From JBATTK01 sp049670505 (lineage in GTDB: Bacteria; Bacteroidota; Bacteroidia; Flavobacteriales; Flavobacteriaceae), in the NCBI GenBank assembly GCA_049670505.1, contig JBATTK010000021.1, forward strand, positions 1-27,504: 27,504 nt of DNA, written 5' to 3'. The notes under the pieces are model-generated. The model saw only the letters and a program-made list of their open reading frames with translations. It was not told where the DNA came from and ran no database searches. A program made the translations under genes and the position numbers. Within the stretch, counting starts at the first letter, position 1. Each line of letters starts with the position of its first letter. This document shows, piece by piece, positions 7,105 to 14,907 of this stretch.

Positions 7105-7602
7105 CTAAAAAGCACAGCCCGTGGGCAAGGGTTCCTTATTTTCCAGATCTTTTGCAAATTCCTTATCCAAAGTGTCCGAAGTGAAACCATCCGTTACACT
7201 TCCTTTAAAAATACTACTGCCGTAACCACTGGTATTCATATGGGCCCTAACATACACTTCCTGTTCCGCCATTATCTCAACATCTCCGCCAGAACGTGTA
7301 AAAGGTTGTTCGTTCACATGGCTATGGGCCAGAATTCTTCGGTAAATAAGATTTCCTTCCAAATCAATGACCTCCCACCAATCCGAATATTGATCACATC
7401 CGGTATCCGGACTTGCTATGCTTACATTAAAAGTGTAGTTGTTCTCAGTCCCTGTTGTCGTAACGGCAATCACTTGGGCCAGACCGTTTCCTTTGGCAAC
7501 TTCATCCATATTTTGAATGTTTTCTTGGTTTATGGCATCCGTGGAACAGCATAGCAGCCAAAAAACCATGGGAATGCAGATAAGGGGGATATAGGATTTC
7601 AT
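7105..7602 (-). CDS. conserved hypothetical lipoprotein in the fba-accD operon
   Basis: A 165-residue protein starting 11 bp after the accD stop, so very probably co-transcribed with it. The signal peptide ends in W-L-L-C-C-S, where either cysteine could carry the lipid. The mature part has a compact, strongly patterned core: T-G-C-D-Q-Y-x-D-W-W-E-V, then Y-R-R-I-L-A-H-S-H-V-N-E-Q-P-F-T-R-S-G-G, then V-Y-V-R-A-H-M-N and G-Y-G-S-S-I-F-K-G-S-V. This His/Arg/Trp-rich block looks like a conserved domain that I recall from hypothetical proteins in several bacterial groups, but I know no assigned function. The cysteine in the core (TGCD) and the one near the C-terminus (TGCAF) could pair. Location: outer or inner membrane, periplasmic or surface side. 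Confidence 0.8.
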   Translation of the reverse strand: MKSYIPLICIPMVFWLLCCSTDAINQENIQNMDEVAKGNGLAQVIAVTTTGTENNYTFNVSIASPDTGCDQYSDWWEVIDLEGNLIYRRILAHSHVNEQPFTRSGGDVEIMAEQEVYVRAHMNTSGYGSSIFKGSVTDGFTSDTLDKEFAKDLENKEPLPTGCAF

Positions 7603-7613
7603 TAATTTGACTT

Positions 7614-8474
7614 TTATGCTCTAATGGGATTGTTCTGTATCAAATCTATGTATAGATTGACCTTCCTTTTTAGGTCCTTGCGGTGCGTGATAAAATCTAA
7701 GAACCCATGCTCTTGGACAAATTCTGCGGTTTGGAAACCATCCGGAAGCTCTTTTCCCGTGGCCTCTTTTACTACCCTCGGACCTGCGAAACCTATTAAA
7801 GCACCTGGCTCGGAAATATTGATGTCTCCCAACATGGCATATGAAGCCGTAGTCCCGCCAGTAGTGGGATCCGTGCATAAAGAGATATAGGGAATACGAG
7901 CTTCGGCGAGTTGGGCCAGTTTAGCCGATGTTTTAGCCAGTTGCATCAAGGATAAGGCCGCTTCCATCATTCGGGCTCCCCCAGATTTTGAAATCATCAG
8001 GAAAGGGACCTTCTTTTTGATGGAATATTCAATGGCCCTAGCAATTTTTTCTCCTACAACGCTACCCATGGAACCCCCTATAAAACTGAAATCCATACAG
8101 GCAATAACCAAGTCCTTTTCTTGGGATTTACCTATTGCCGTCCTAACCGCATCTTTTAGACCTGTCTTATGTTGTGCGGCTTTAAGCCGATCTGCATATT
8201 TTTTGGTATCCACGAATTTCAGCGGATCCTTAGAAGTAAGTTTAGGATCTAGCTCTCTAAATTTATTGTCATCAAAAAGAATTTCAAAATATTCCTTGCT
8301 GCCAATTCGCACGTGGTAATCGTCTTCCGGACTTACGTAAAAGTTTTTGGCAAGGTCGTCCGATTCCACGATTTTCCCTGTAGGGGATTTGTACCATAAC
8401 CCTTTTGGGGTATCCTTTTTCTGTTCCGTGGAGGTCTGTATTCCTTTTTCTGTTCTCTTGAACCAAGCAGTCAT
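7614..8474 (-). CDS. accD: acetyl-CoA carboxylase carboxyltransferase subunit beta
   Basis: The 286-residue protein has the crotonase-like carboxyltransferase fold. Motifs include G-G-S-M-G-S-V-V-G-E-K (about 133-143), S-K-S-G-G-A-R-M-M-E-A (about 163-173) and T-D-P-T-T-G-G-T-T-A-S (about 202-212). With AccA it transfers the carboxyl group from biotin to acetyl-CoA, giving malonyl-CoA for fatty acid synthesis. The N-terminal region that is a four-cysteine zinc ribbon in E. coli AccD is present in length and surrounding residues (W27, V47, P49, H54, R56). However, the four cysteine positions read S30, G33 (or T32), S48 and D51, so zinc cannot be bound in the usual way. It sits 35 bp downstream of fba in the same direction. 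Confidence 0.97.
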   Translation of the reverse strand: MTAWFKRTEKGIQTSTEQKKDTPKGLWYKSPTGKIVESDDLAKNFYVSPEDDYHVRIGSKEYFEILFDDNKFRELDPKLTSKDPLKFVDTKKYADRLKAAQHKTGLKDAVRTAIGKSQEKDLVIACMDFSFIGGSMGSVVGEKIARAIEYSIKKKVPFLMISKSGGARMMEAALSLMQLAKTSAKLAQLAEARIPYISLCTDPTTGGTTASYAMLGDINISEPGALIGFAGPRVVKEATGKELPDGFQTAEFVQEHGFLDFITHRKDLKRKVNLYIDLIQNNPIRA

Positions 8475-8509
8475 AAGCTAAAAATTAAATTAGGAGTACT
8501 TTTATAAAT

Positions 8510-9577
8510 TTATAGCGTGTTTACGTTATTTAAATCTTCAAACGCTTTCTTCAACCTTTCTACAAATGTTTTTTCTCCTTCCCGTAACCAAACCCTTGGG
8601 TCGTAGAATTTTTTATTGGGCTCATCAGCTCCATTAGGATTACCAATTTGGGATTGTAGATAGTCTTTTTTGTCTTGGACATAATCCCTGACGCCGGATA
8701 GGAAAGCATATTGCAAATCGGTATCAATGTTCATTTTAATAACTCCGTATCCTATGGCTTCCCTTATTTCTTCAACCGTTGAACCCGAACCACCATGAAA
8801 AACAAAGTCTATATGATTGTGTTCTACCCCGTACTTTTCAGTGACATACTCTTGGGAATTCTTCAATATTTTTGGTGTTAGCTTCACGTTTCCGGGTTTA
8901 TATACCCCGTGCACATTACCGAAAGCAGCGGCTATGGTAAACCTTGGACTTATTTTTGATAATTCTTCATAGGCATAGGCTACTTCTTCAGGTTGGGTGT
9001 ATAATTTGGAATCATCCACATCTGAATTGTCCACACCGTCTTCTTCTCCTCCCGTAATTCCCAATTCTATTTCCAAAGTCATGTCCATTTTGCTCATTCG
9101 GGCAAGATATTCCTTGCAAATCGCTATATTCTCTTCTATAGGCTCTTCAGAAAGATCGATCATATGTGAACTGAATAATGATTTTCCCGTTTCGGCAAAA
9201 TGCTTTTCACTGGCATCTAAAAGGCCATCGATCCAAGGTAACAATTTCTTTGCACAGTGGTCGGTATGTAAAATAACCGTCGCACCGTAAGCCTCGGCCA
9301 ATTGATGTACATGTTTTGCACCCGCAACTGCACCTTGTATTGCGGCATTTTGCCCTTCATTGGATAAACCCTTACCCGCATTGAATTGTGCTCCACCGTT
9401 GGAGAATTGTAGAATTACTGGAGCATTTAGGCTGGCCGCGGTCTCTAATACGCCGTTGATGGTATTTGATCCTATTACGTTTACTGCTGGTAGTGCAAAC
9501 CCTTTTTCCTTAGCGTAGTTGAAAATTTCCTGGACTTCATCACCACTAGCGACTCCTGGTTTGATATTGTGGGCCAT
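8510..9577 (-). CDS. fbaA: class II fructose-bisphosphate aldolase
   Basis: The 355-residue protein is close in length to E. coli FbaA. It has the class II zinc and catalytic residues at a constant offset: T-D-H with Asp106 and His107, E-I-E-L-G with Glu171, G-N-V-H-G with His223, and F-H-G-G-S-G-S with His261. It cleaves fructose 1,6-bisphosphate into DHAP and glyceraldehyde 3-phosphate, or runs in reverse in gluconeogenesis, in the cytoplasm. A perfect -7 box lies 37 bp upstream. accD and the small lipoprotein gene follow in the same direction with short gaps, suggesting one operon that links triose metabolism to fatty acid synthesis. Confidence 0.97.
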   Translation of the reverse strand: MAHNIKPGVASGDEVQEIFNYAKEKGFALPAVNVIGSNTINGVLETAASLNAPVILQFSNGGAQFNAGKGLSNEGQNAAIQGAVAGAKHVHQLAEAYGATVILHTDHCAKKLLPWIDGLLDASEKHFAETGKSLFSSHMIDLSEEPIEENIAICKEYLARMSKMDMTLEIELGITGGEEDGVDNSDVDDSKLYTQPEEVAYAYEELSKISPRFTIAAAFGNVHGVYKPGNVKLTPKILKNSQEYVTEKYGVEHNHIDFVFHGGSGSTVEEIREAIGYGVIKMNIDTDLQYAFLSGVRDYVQDKKDYLQSQIGNPNGADEPNKKFYDPRVWLREGEKTFVERLKKAFEDLNNVNTL

Positions 9578-9613
9578 AATTTTTTGTCTGTTAGTTTATT
9601 AAAAAAGTTGGCA

Positions 9614-9621
9614 CAAAAGTA
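9614..9621 (-). promoter_or_regulatory. -7 promoter box TACTTTTG for fba-accD
   Basis: The minus strand reads TACTTTTG, an exact TAnnTTTG match, 37 bp before the fba ATG. A TTTT stretch 17 bp upstream could serve as a weak -33 element. Confidence 0.65.
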
Positions 9622-9801
9622 ATAAAATAATTAGGTCTAAAAGGGACTGTTCCGAAATTTATGAATTGTTCCCGGGGGCCGGTTTTATAAATGCTTACGC
9701 TAAAATCCTGGATTGTACCCATGCCGTTTTTCGCAATTTCCCTTTATTTTGTACCGGAAATCGGTATTGTAAATTCCAAGTAATGGCGAACCACGACATT
9801 C

Positions 9802-12357
9802 TTAAAAAGGATAATTTATCCCAATGTTCAGGACGGCATTAGCAAAATTATAGTCCCTAAACCATCTTTTAGAAGGCTCCAAGGCCGGATTGTAAGTTTT
9901 GAAACCGGTATCCAATCGGAAAACAAAATAGGTAAAATCATATCTGAGGCCAAAACCTGTTCCAAGGGCCAGATCGGCAAATGAGCTAAACCCATTAAAG
10001 GTGGCATCGGCATCGTCTATATCGTCAAAAACATTCCAAATATTCCCCGCATCGGCAAATAAGGCACCTTTTATATCACCTACAATAGGAAAACGATATT
10101 CCAAATTGAACGCAAGTTTAAAATTCGCTTCGTTGAAATCGTTAAGATTATTGGTTCTTCCAGGTCCTAAAGAGTAAGGGTTCCATGCCCTGTTATCGTT
10201 GGAACCACCAGCAAAATAACTCCTTACGAATGGAATATTATCCGAATTTCCATAGGGTACCGCCAAACCAACAAAACTTCTAAAAGCCAAGACATCGGTG
10301 CGAGATACGTTCCAATGTTTTATATAATCGATTTCGGATTTTACATATTGGGAAAAAGGAACCCCAAAAACCAAAAGATCCCCGCTGTCACTTTCATTAA
10401 AAGGTATGATCTCGGAAATACCGGATAATAAATTACCGGCACTTTCCAATTTAAGGCGAAACTGATAAAAGCTATTATCGTTTATCCCTGTTCTATTGTT
10501 CCTGGAATAGGTGTAGCTACTGGTAAATATCAAATTGTTTTCCGTTAGTCGCTCCCTACGTTCTTCTATACTTCTTACATCCCGTATAATATCCTCATCA
10601 TTGGTTACCGTTCCTTCTTCAACGGCATTTATAAAACCGTCGGTTCCGTCGGGGATAATAAGTCTGGGGTTATCAGGGACATTGGTTTCTTCAAAAAAAG
10701 GGGCAAGGTCTACGTTGTCTTGAAACTCATCGGCGATTTCGTCCAATCTTTCGTAGGTGTTTTGATAGACGTTGAAGAATCTGTTCGGATTAATATTACG
10801 AACAAATTGGATATTCAATAGCTCCAAAGCGTTTTTTATAAAATCGGTAGGGGACCAGTTATAGCTCAAAATGGTGTTGAAGGTCTGTCTGTCCAATCCT
10901 ATGTTTTCTTGAAAACTGGTCCCGATAGACATCCTGGTCTGCGGAAGCATATAATAGGGAATTATTTTTTTTGTGTTGAGCAAGGGAAACCAGATTCTAG
11001 GGAAGGTGAGGTTGATATCACCACCAATTTCCGAAAAGAAATCCTCGGGAAGGGAATCATCGCTTAAAAGCCCAAAAGTCCCCCCGGCGGATACACTGAG
11101 CGTTTCGGCCCCTCCAAAGACATTTCGGGTAATCAAGGAAGTACTAAACCCTACACCTAGACGTTGAATGTTGGAATGCGATATATCGAAATTCATTCCT
11201 AACGAGTATTTTTTTCTTGGTGCCAAGTAAATGTTGGATGTCAGCTTAGTTCCTGTACTGTCCTCTATAAATTCAATGTTGGGATATTTAAAAGTGTTTA
11301 AATTAGTGATCTGCCTATAGGTTCTCAATCTGTCCAGATCTCTATAAATACTGTCTTTTTCCAAAAAAATTGCATCCGTCAACGCCTTGGGCTTATAACG
11401 GAGTTTATCGTTGTAATAAATCGTGTAATTTTCATAATCAATGGATTGCAGTTCATCACCACTATTAACGTAGGTATAATCGGCAAATATATTGATCTGA
11501 TCAAAACGGTGCACCTTGTATTCGGAGGTAGTGAATGTGCCGCCATCCCTCTGTCTTAGATCATCGATATTCAGTTCCACGTCCATTTTTTGATCATCCC
11601 GTATTTTGGTAGTATCCCTTAGAATCTCATAATTGATAGAACTTTCCTGGAAATTATAAACCCCGGAATTTCTAAAAAGGGAAGTAAGTCTTTCCCTTTC
11701 ACTATTAAAATCGGATAGGTCAAATTGCTTCTCGGTTTTTATAAAGGAATCCTCTAGGTGCAGCTCATAAATGGAATCGACGGCCTTGGAATCGATTTTT
11801 TTTGAAATAGAATCTATGATAAAGGGCTTGCCAAGGATTATTTTGTAGTTGATTTCAGCTCTCTGTTTTCTTTTCCCTGTTTCTACGGTATACGTGGCAT
11901 TATTATTAAAGTATCCCTTACTGCCGTAATAGGATTTTAATCTTTCCAAGGACTTAATGGTTTTGGAAGTGTCGATAATTACCGGGGCTTCTCCAATTTT
12001 CTTTAACCATTCACTGGCACCTTTTACAAAAAAAGATTCCCCAAGCCTGTTCAGTTGTTTCCTGGATAGGAGGTTCACATAACGTTGTTCCCTTTTTTCC
12101 TTTCTGTGCAACCAGGCTTGAAAAGAGGAGTCCGGATTTTTTTTAGCAAGATTATACAGGTTCAATCGTAGCGGATATCCCAGCAGGGTACTGTTGGGTT
12201 TTTGTATAATAAGGCTTTGCAGGTTTTCTCCAACAACTTTTTCGTCATCGGCATAAATATGGTTCTTTATAAGTAAAAGCTCATCTTCACCTACCCTCTT
12301 AAGCGTATTACAGGATGCAATTATGATACATAGCAATAATAAACCTATTTTTGCCAT
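9802..12357 (-). CDS. tamL: TamL-type outer membrane assembly lipoprotein (BamA/TamA superfamily)
   Basis: I take the start at ATG 12357 (851 residues). It gives the signal peptide MAKIGLLLLC... with lipobox I-A-S-C at Cys16, and it lies 37 bp after a TATTTTTG box. The longer frame to 12429 would overlap the divergent methyltransferase start. The N-terminal half holds POTRA-like alpha/beta modules (about 25-400). The C-terminal half (about 415-851) is a 16-strand-type barrel with R-A-W at 723-725 in an N-R-A-W-N-P-Y-S-L-G-P-G loop, the Bacteroidota form of the lid-loop V-R-G-Y motif. It ends in a beta signal with terminal Phe (N-Y-P-F). Being both a lipoprotein and a BamA homologue is the hallmark of TamL, which works with a TamB-like partner in envelope assembly. 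No tamB is visible nearby. Confidence 0.88.
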   Translation of the reverse strand: MAKIGLLLLCIIIASCNTLKRVGEDELLLIKNHIYADDEKVVGENLQSLIIQKPNSTLLGYPLRLNLYNLAKKNPDSSFQAWLHRKEKREQRYVNLLSRKQLNRLGESFFVKGASEWLKKIGEAPVIIDTSKTIKSLERLKSYYGSKGYFNNNATYTVETGKRKQRAEINYKIILGKPFIIDSISKKIDSKAVDSIYELHLEDSFIKTEKQFDLSDFNSERERLTSLFRNSGVYNFQESSINYEILRDTTKIRDDQKMDVELNIDDLRQRDGGTFTTSEYKVHRFDQINIFADYTYVNSGDELQSIDYENYTIYYNDKLRYKPKALTDAIFLEKDSIYRDLDRLRTYRQITNLNTFKYPNIEFIEDSTGTKLTSNIYLAPRKKYSLGMNFDISHSNIQRLGVGFSTSLITRNVFGGAETLSVSAGGTFGLLSDDSLPEDFFSEIGGDINLTFPRIWFPLLNTKKIIPYYMLPQTRMSIGTSFQENIGLDRQTFNTILSYNWSPTDFIKNALELLNIQFVRNINPNRFFNVYQNTYERLDEIADEFQDNVDLAPFFEETNVPDNPRLIIPDGTDGFINAVEEGTVTNDEDIIRDVRSIEERRERLTENNLIFTSSYTYSRNNRTGINDNSFYQFRLKLESAGNLLSGISEIIPFNESDSGDLLVFGVPFSQYVKSEIDYIKHWNVSRTDVLAFRSFVGLAVPYGNSDNIPFVRSYFAGGSNDNRAWNPYSLGPGRTNNLNDFNEANFKLAFNLEYRFPIVGDIKGALFADAGNIWNVFDDIDDADATFNGFSSFADLALGTGFGLRYDFTYFVFRLDTGFKTYNPALEPSKRWFRDYNFANAVLNIGINYPF

Positions 12358-12393
12358 GGGTTTTTTTAAACTACAATGAATCCTCATAGACGC

Positions 12394-12401
12394 CAAAAAT
12401 A
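12394..12401 (-). promoter_or_regulatory. -7 promoter box TATTTTTG for tamL
   Basis: The minus strand reads TATTTTTG, an exact TAnnTTTG match, 37 bp before the chosen tamL ATG and 10 bp before the divergent methyltransferase ATG. Its position argues against the longer tamL start at 12429. Confidence 0.55.
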
Positions 12402-12411
12402 CATTATTTGA

Positions 12412-13140
12412 ATGGTTGTTAAAAACCAAATAAAACTTATAAAAAGCTTACAGCAAAAAAAGTACCGAATTCAACACGGACTCTTTGTAGTGGAAGGAAT
12501 TAAAATGGTTCGTGAACTTCTGGAATCCAATTTTAGGCCCCATACAATCTATACTACGGTCCCGGAATTTATGGATTATGGTTCGGAAGTGGCCCATAAA
12601 ATATCGGAGACCGATTTAAAAAAAATAAGCAGCTTGCACACGCCTAACAAGGTGTTGGCCATTTTGTATATTCCGAAATCAAATGAAGTAAATTTTTCCG
12701 ATTGGATCGTTGCGTTGGACGATGTCCGGGACCCGGGAAACTTGGGCACCATAATACGCCTATGTGATTGGTTCGGGATCCAACATTTGGTTTGCTCACC
12801 CCATACGGTGGATTGCTATAATCCAAAGGTTTTACAGGCTACTATGGGCTCCATTGCACGTATAAATGTTATTTATACAGACCTTATTGATTTTATTGAA
12901 CACGCTCAAGTTCCGGTTTATGGAACATTCATGGATGGGGATACGGTCTATACCGAAGTATTGCCAAAAAAGGGTATTTTGATCATGGGCAATGAAGCCA
13001 AAGGTATTTCAGGAGAAGTTAAGCAATTGATTCATAAGAAGATAAGTATTCCTCAATTTGGAAAAAAAACTACGGAAAGTTTAAATGTAGCTACAGCTAC
13101 GGCCATTTTGCTCAATGAACTTCGTAGAGTTGGTTTTTAA
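12412..13140 (+). CDS. TrmH/SpoU-family RNA 2'-O-methyltransferase
   Basis: The 242-residue protein has an N-terminal SpoU substrate-binding domain (about 5-85, with F-V-V-E-G-I-K-M-V-R-E-L). The SPOUT catalytic domain shows all three motifs: D-D-V-R-D-P-G-N-L-G-T-I-I-R (103-116), I-M-G-N-E-A-K-G-I-S (about 191-200) and S-L-N-V-A-T-A-T-A-I (about 223-232). It transfers a methyl group from SAM to a ribose 2'-OH in rRNA or tRNA; the exact nucleotide cannot be deduced from sequence alone. It is divergent from tamL with about 54 bp between the start codons, a pairing I recall in other flavobacteria. Nothing odd in its length. Confidence 0.93.
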   Translation: MVVKNQIKLIKSLQQKKYRIQHGLFVVEGIKMVRELLESNFRPHTIYTTVPEFMDYGSEVAHKISETDLKKISSLHTPNKVLAILYIPKSNEVNFSDWIVALDDVRDPGNLGTIIRLCDWFGIQHLVCSPHTVDCYNPKVLQATMGSIARINVIYTDLIDFIEHAQVPVYGTFMDGDTVYTEVLPKKGILIMGNEAKGISGEVKQLIHKKISIPQFGKKTTESLNVATATAILLNELRRVGF

Positions 13141-13208
13141 TGCCCGTTTGATGGGTTTTCAATCTGGCGTTTTATCCCTTTTCAGTAGTGCGGAGAAAAG
13201 TGTAGTGC

Positions 13209-13907
13209 CTATTCAAATGTGAAATTTATAAAAATTCCTCGGGTGCGCATGGCATCTATATTGCCGGTCCATGGGCTGTTGGGGTCATTGTCCCTCACCA
13301 ACTCATCGCTTAAGGCAAAAACACCACGTATGGACGGGGAGAATTTAAAGTATTCCAAATAAAAATCTATTCCAAAACCTAGCTCGTAGCCATAGACATT
13401 ATTTTTCATTCTAAATGTTCCGCTACTATTGTCGTCAAGACTGTCCTCGTTACTTCCTAAGTTTAGGGAAGTATATACGCCACCTGTAAGATATGGTTTC
13501 CAATTACCAAATCTACGGGCACTTACTTTTAGGAGCAACGGAAAATTTATATAAGTGGATCGTACCTCCCTTATAGCGTCCGCCTCGTTATCAAATCCGG
13601 GGAAACCTAAATCCCTTTGAGTATATAGCAAACCGGGTTCAAACCGCACATCTAAAAACTCATTGATGCGCATTTCCCCGATCAAACCCACATTAAATCC
13701 AAAAGTTGTTTGTACCAAGATGTCGCTTCCCAGATCATTTTTGTAATCAAACTTAAAATCGTATTGGTTAAACCCAAGAAAATAACCCCAGTTTAAAAGA
13801 GGTTCATCCTCATTTTCCAGATTTATTATGGGTTTTTCATTAAACTGGGCTTTGACCGGATTGCATAGGAGCAGTACGCCCATTAATAGAAAAAAAATAT
13901 TTTTCAT
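13209..13907 (-). CDS. porT: PorT/SprT-like outer membrane beta-barrel protein (type IX secretion)
   Basis: The 232-residue protein has a Sec signal peptide ending in V-K-A before Q-F-N-E. An eight-strand-type beta-barrel follows, with alternating aromatic strands such as G-Y-F-L-G-F-N-Q-Y-D-F-K-F, R-F-E-P-G-L-L-Y-T-Q-R and I-N-F-P-L-L-L-K-V-S-A, and the last strand ends in F-T-F-E. Length and strand words (N-x-P-L-L-L-K, L-x-G-G-V) fit PorT (SprT in Flavobacterium), a component needed for type IX secretion and gliding. It starts 4 bp after ubiE in the same operon, an arrangement I recall from Flavobacteriaceae. A generic porin-family barrel is the alternative. Confidence 0.75.
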   Translation of the reverse strand: MKNIFFLLMGVLLLCNPVKAQFNEKPIINLENEDEPLLNWGYFLGFNQYDFKFDYKNDLGSDILVQTTFGFNVGLIGEMRINEFLDVRFEPGLLYTQRDLGFPGFDNEADAIREVRSTYINFPLLLKVSARRFGNWKPYLTGGVYTSLNLGSNEDSLDDNSSGTFRMKNNVYGYELGFGIDFYLEYFKFSPSIRGVFALSDELVRDNDPNSPWTGNIDAMRTRGIFINFTFE

Positions 13908-13911
13908 GCCT

Positions 13912-14640
13912 TTACTTTGTAGCTACGTATATAGATGCAACCCCAAATGTTTGAGGTTTGTTCTCCATAGCTATAAACCCGATTTTTCCTAAAATATTGT
14001 TGAAATCCTCTCCACAAGGAAAAACAGCGGCCGATTCCGATAAATACCTATAGGCGGAACGATCTTTTGAGAAAAGTTTTCCTATCGTCGGGAGCATGTA
14101 TTTGGTATACAAGTGATATCCTTGTTTAAAAGGAGTTTTAACGGGTACGGCGGTTTCCAGTACAACAAAAGTTCCGGAGGGTCTTAATACACGATATATC
14201 TCTGCCAATCCTTTTTCCAGAGTTTCAAAATTACGGACTCCAAAAGCTACCGTAATAGCATCAAAGGTATTGTCGTTGAACGGCAGTTCTTCACTGTCGC
14301 CCACTACCATTTTAATGATTTTATCCAAGTTTTTATCGGCCACTTTTTTTTGGCCCACTTCCAACATACCACGTGAAATATCCAGACCAATAATTTCCGT
14401 AGCCCCTGTTTTAACAAGATTAATGGCCAAATCCCCGGTTCCCGTGGCTATATCCAGAACATTGTCGGGTTTCTTTTTCTTTAAAATGGCAACGACCCTG
14501 TTTCTCCATTTAATGTCTATGCCAAAGGAAATAACCCTGTTAAGGCCATCGTATTTGGTAGAAATGGTATCGAACATATGTGTTACCTGTTCTTTTTTTC
14601 CAAGATCGGAATCTCTGTATGGGGTAACTTTTTTGGGCAT
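13912..14640 (-). CDS. ubiE: demethylmenaquinone methyltransferase (UbiE/MenG)
   Basis: I start at ATG 14640 (242 residues, MPKKV...). A TATCTTTG box at 14656-14663 would place transcription initiation downstream of the longer possible start at 14685. The class I SAM fold shows V-L-D-I-A-T-G-T-G-D (about 61-70). The family signatures Y-D-G-L-N-R-V-I-S-F-G (30-40) and R-V-L-R-P-S-G with V-L-E are also present. It performs the last methylation of menaquinone in the cytoplasm, on membrane-bound demethylmenaquinone; Bacteroidota use menaquinone, so the ubiquinone activity is probably irrelevant. It is the first gene of an operon with porT. Confidence 0.95.
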   Translation of the reverse strand: MPKKVTPYRDSDLGKKEQVTHMFDTISTKYDGLNRVISFGIDIKWRNRVVAILKKKKPDNVLDIATGTGDLAINLVKTGATEIIGLDISRGMLEVGQKKVADKNLDKIIKMVVGDSEELPFNDNTFDAITVAFGVRNFETLEKGLAEIYRVLRPSGTFVVLETAVPVKTPFKQGYHLYTKYMLPTIGKLFSKDRSAYRYLSESAAVFPCGEDFNNILGKIGFIAMENKPQTFGVASIYVATK

Positions 14641-14655
14641 GAGGGCAATTTTTTG

Positions 14656-14663
14656 CAAAGATA
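14656..14663 (-). promoter_or_regulatory. -7 promoter box TATCTTTG for ubiE-porT
   Basis: The minus strand reads TATCTTTG, an exact TAnnTTTG match, 16 bp before ATG 14640. The 5' leader would be only about 10 bases. Confidence 0.6.
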
Positions 14664-14765
14664 GCATATAGCGATCAAGTAGCATTGGATTATTTATACA
14701 ATGCCCAATTAATTAGCACGTATCTTTTTACCTTGGTTTATAAATACCAACAAAATAAATTTATG

Positions 14766-14773
14766 TAATTTTG
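14766..14773 (+). promoter_or_regulatory. -7 promoter box TAATTTTG for trkAH
   Basis: An exact TAnnTTTG match. The implied start of transcription near 14780 leaves a leader of about 120 bases before trkA, and that leader contains a 34-codon ORF. Confidence 0.6.
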
Positions 14774-14802
14774 TCGCGCGATACACGCAAACTTTTCTTG
14801 AT

Positions 14803-14907
14803 ATGAGCGGTAAGCTTTTATACCCTGGGGTAGACTACTGTTGGATTTTAATTAGCCGTCCAAAAGTAAATGTCCGCTCTTTGAAAAACATAGTCCTTAA
14901 TAGATGA
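14803..14907 (+). CDS. possible 34-residue leader peptide overlapping the trkA start
   Basis: An ATG at 14803 opens a 34-codon frame (M-S-G-K-L-L-Y-P-G-V-D start, N-I-V-L-N-R end). Its TGA stop overlaps the trkA ATG in the arrangement ATGA. It lies entirely inside the inferred trkA leader transcript. Such an overlap suits translational coupling, but the peptide has no recognisable family and could be chance. Confidence 0.3.
   Translation: MSGKLLYPGVDYCWILISRPKVNVRSLKNIVLNR

Noticed and set aside
9752..9766. Terminator after tamL (5-bp stem taccg/cggta)
   Set aside because: The stem is only 5 bp and no T run follows on the minus strand.
12358..12429. Longer N-terminus of TamL starting at 12429 or 12387
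   Set aside because: The lipoprotein signal begins at Met 12357, and the likely -7 box at 12394-12401 lies inside the extension.
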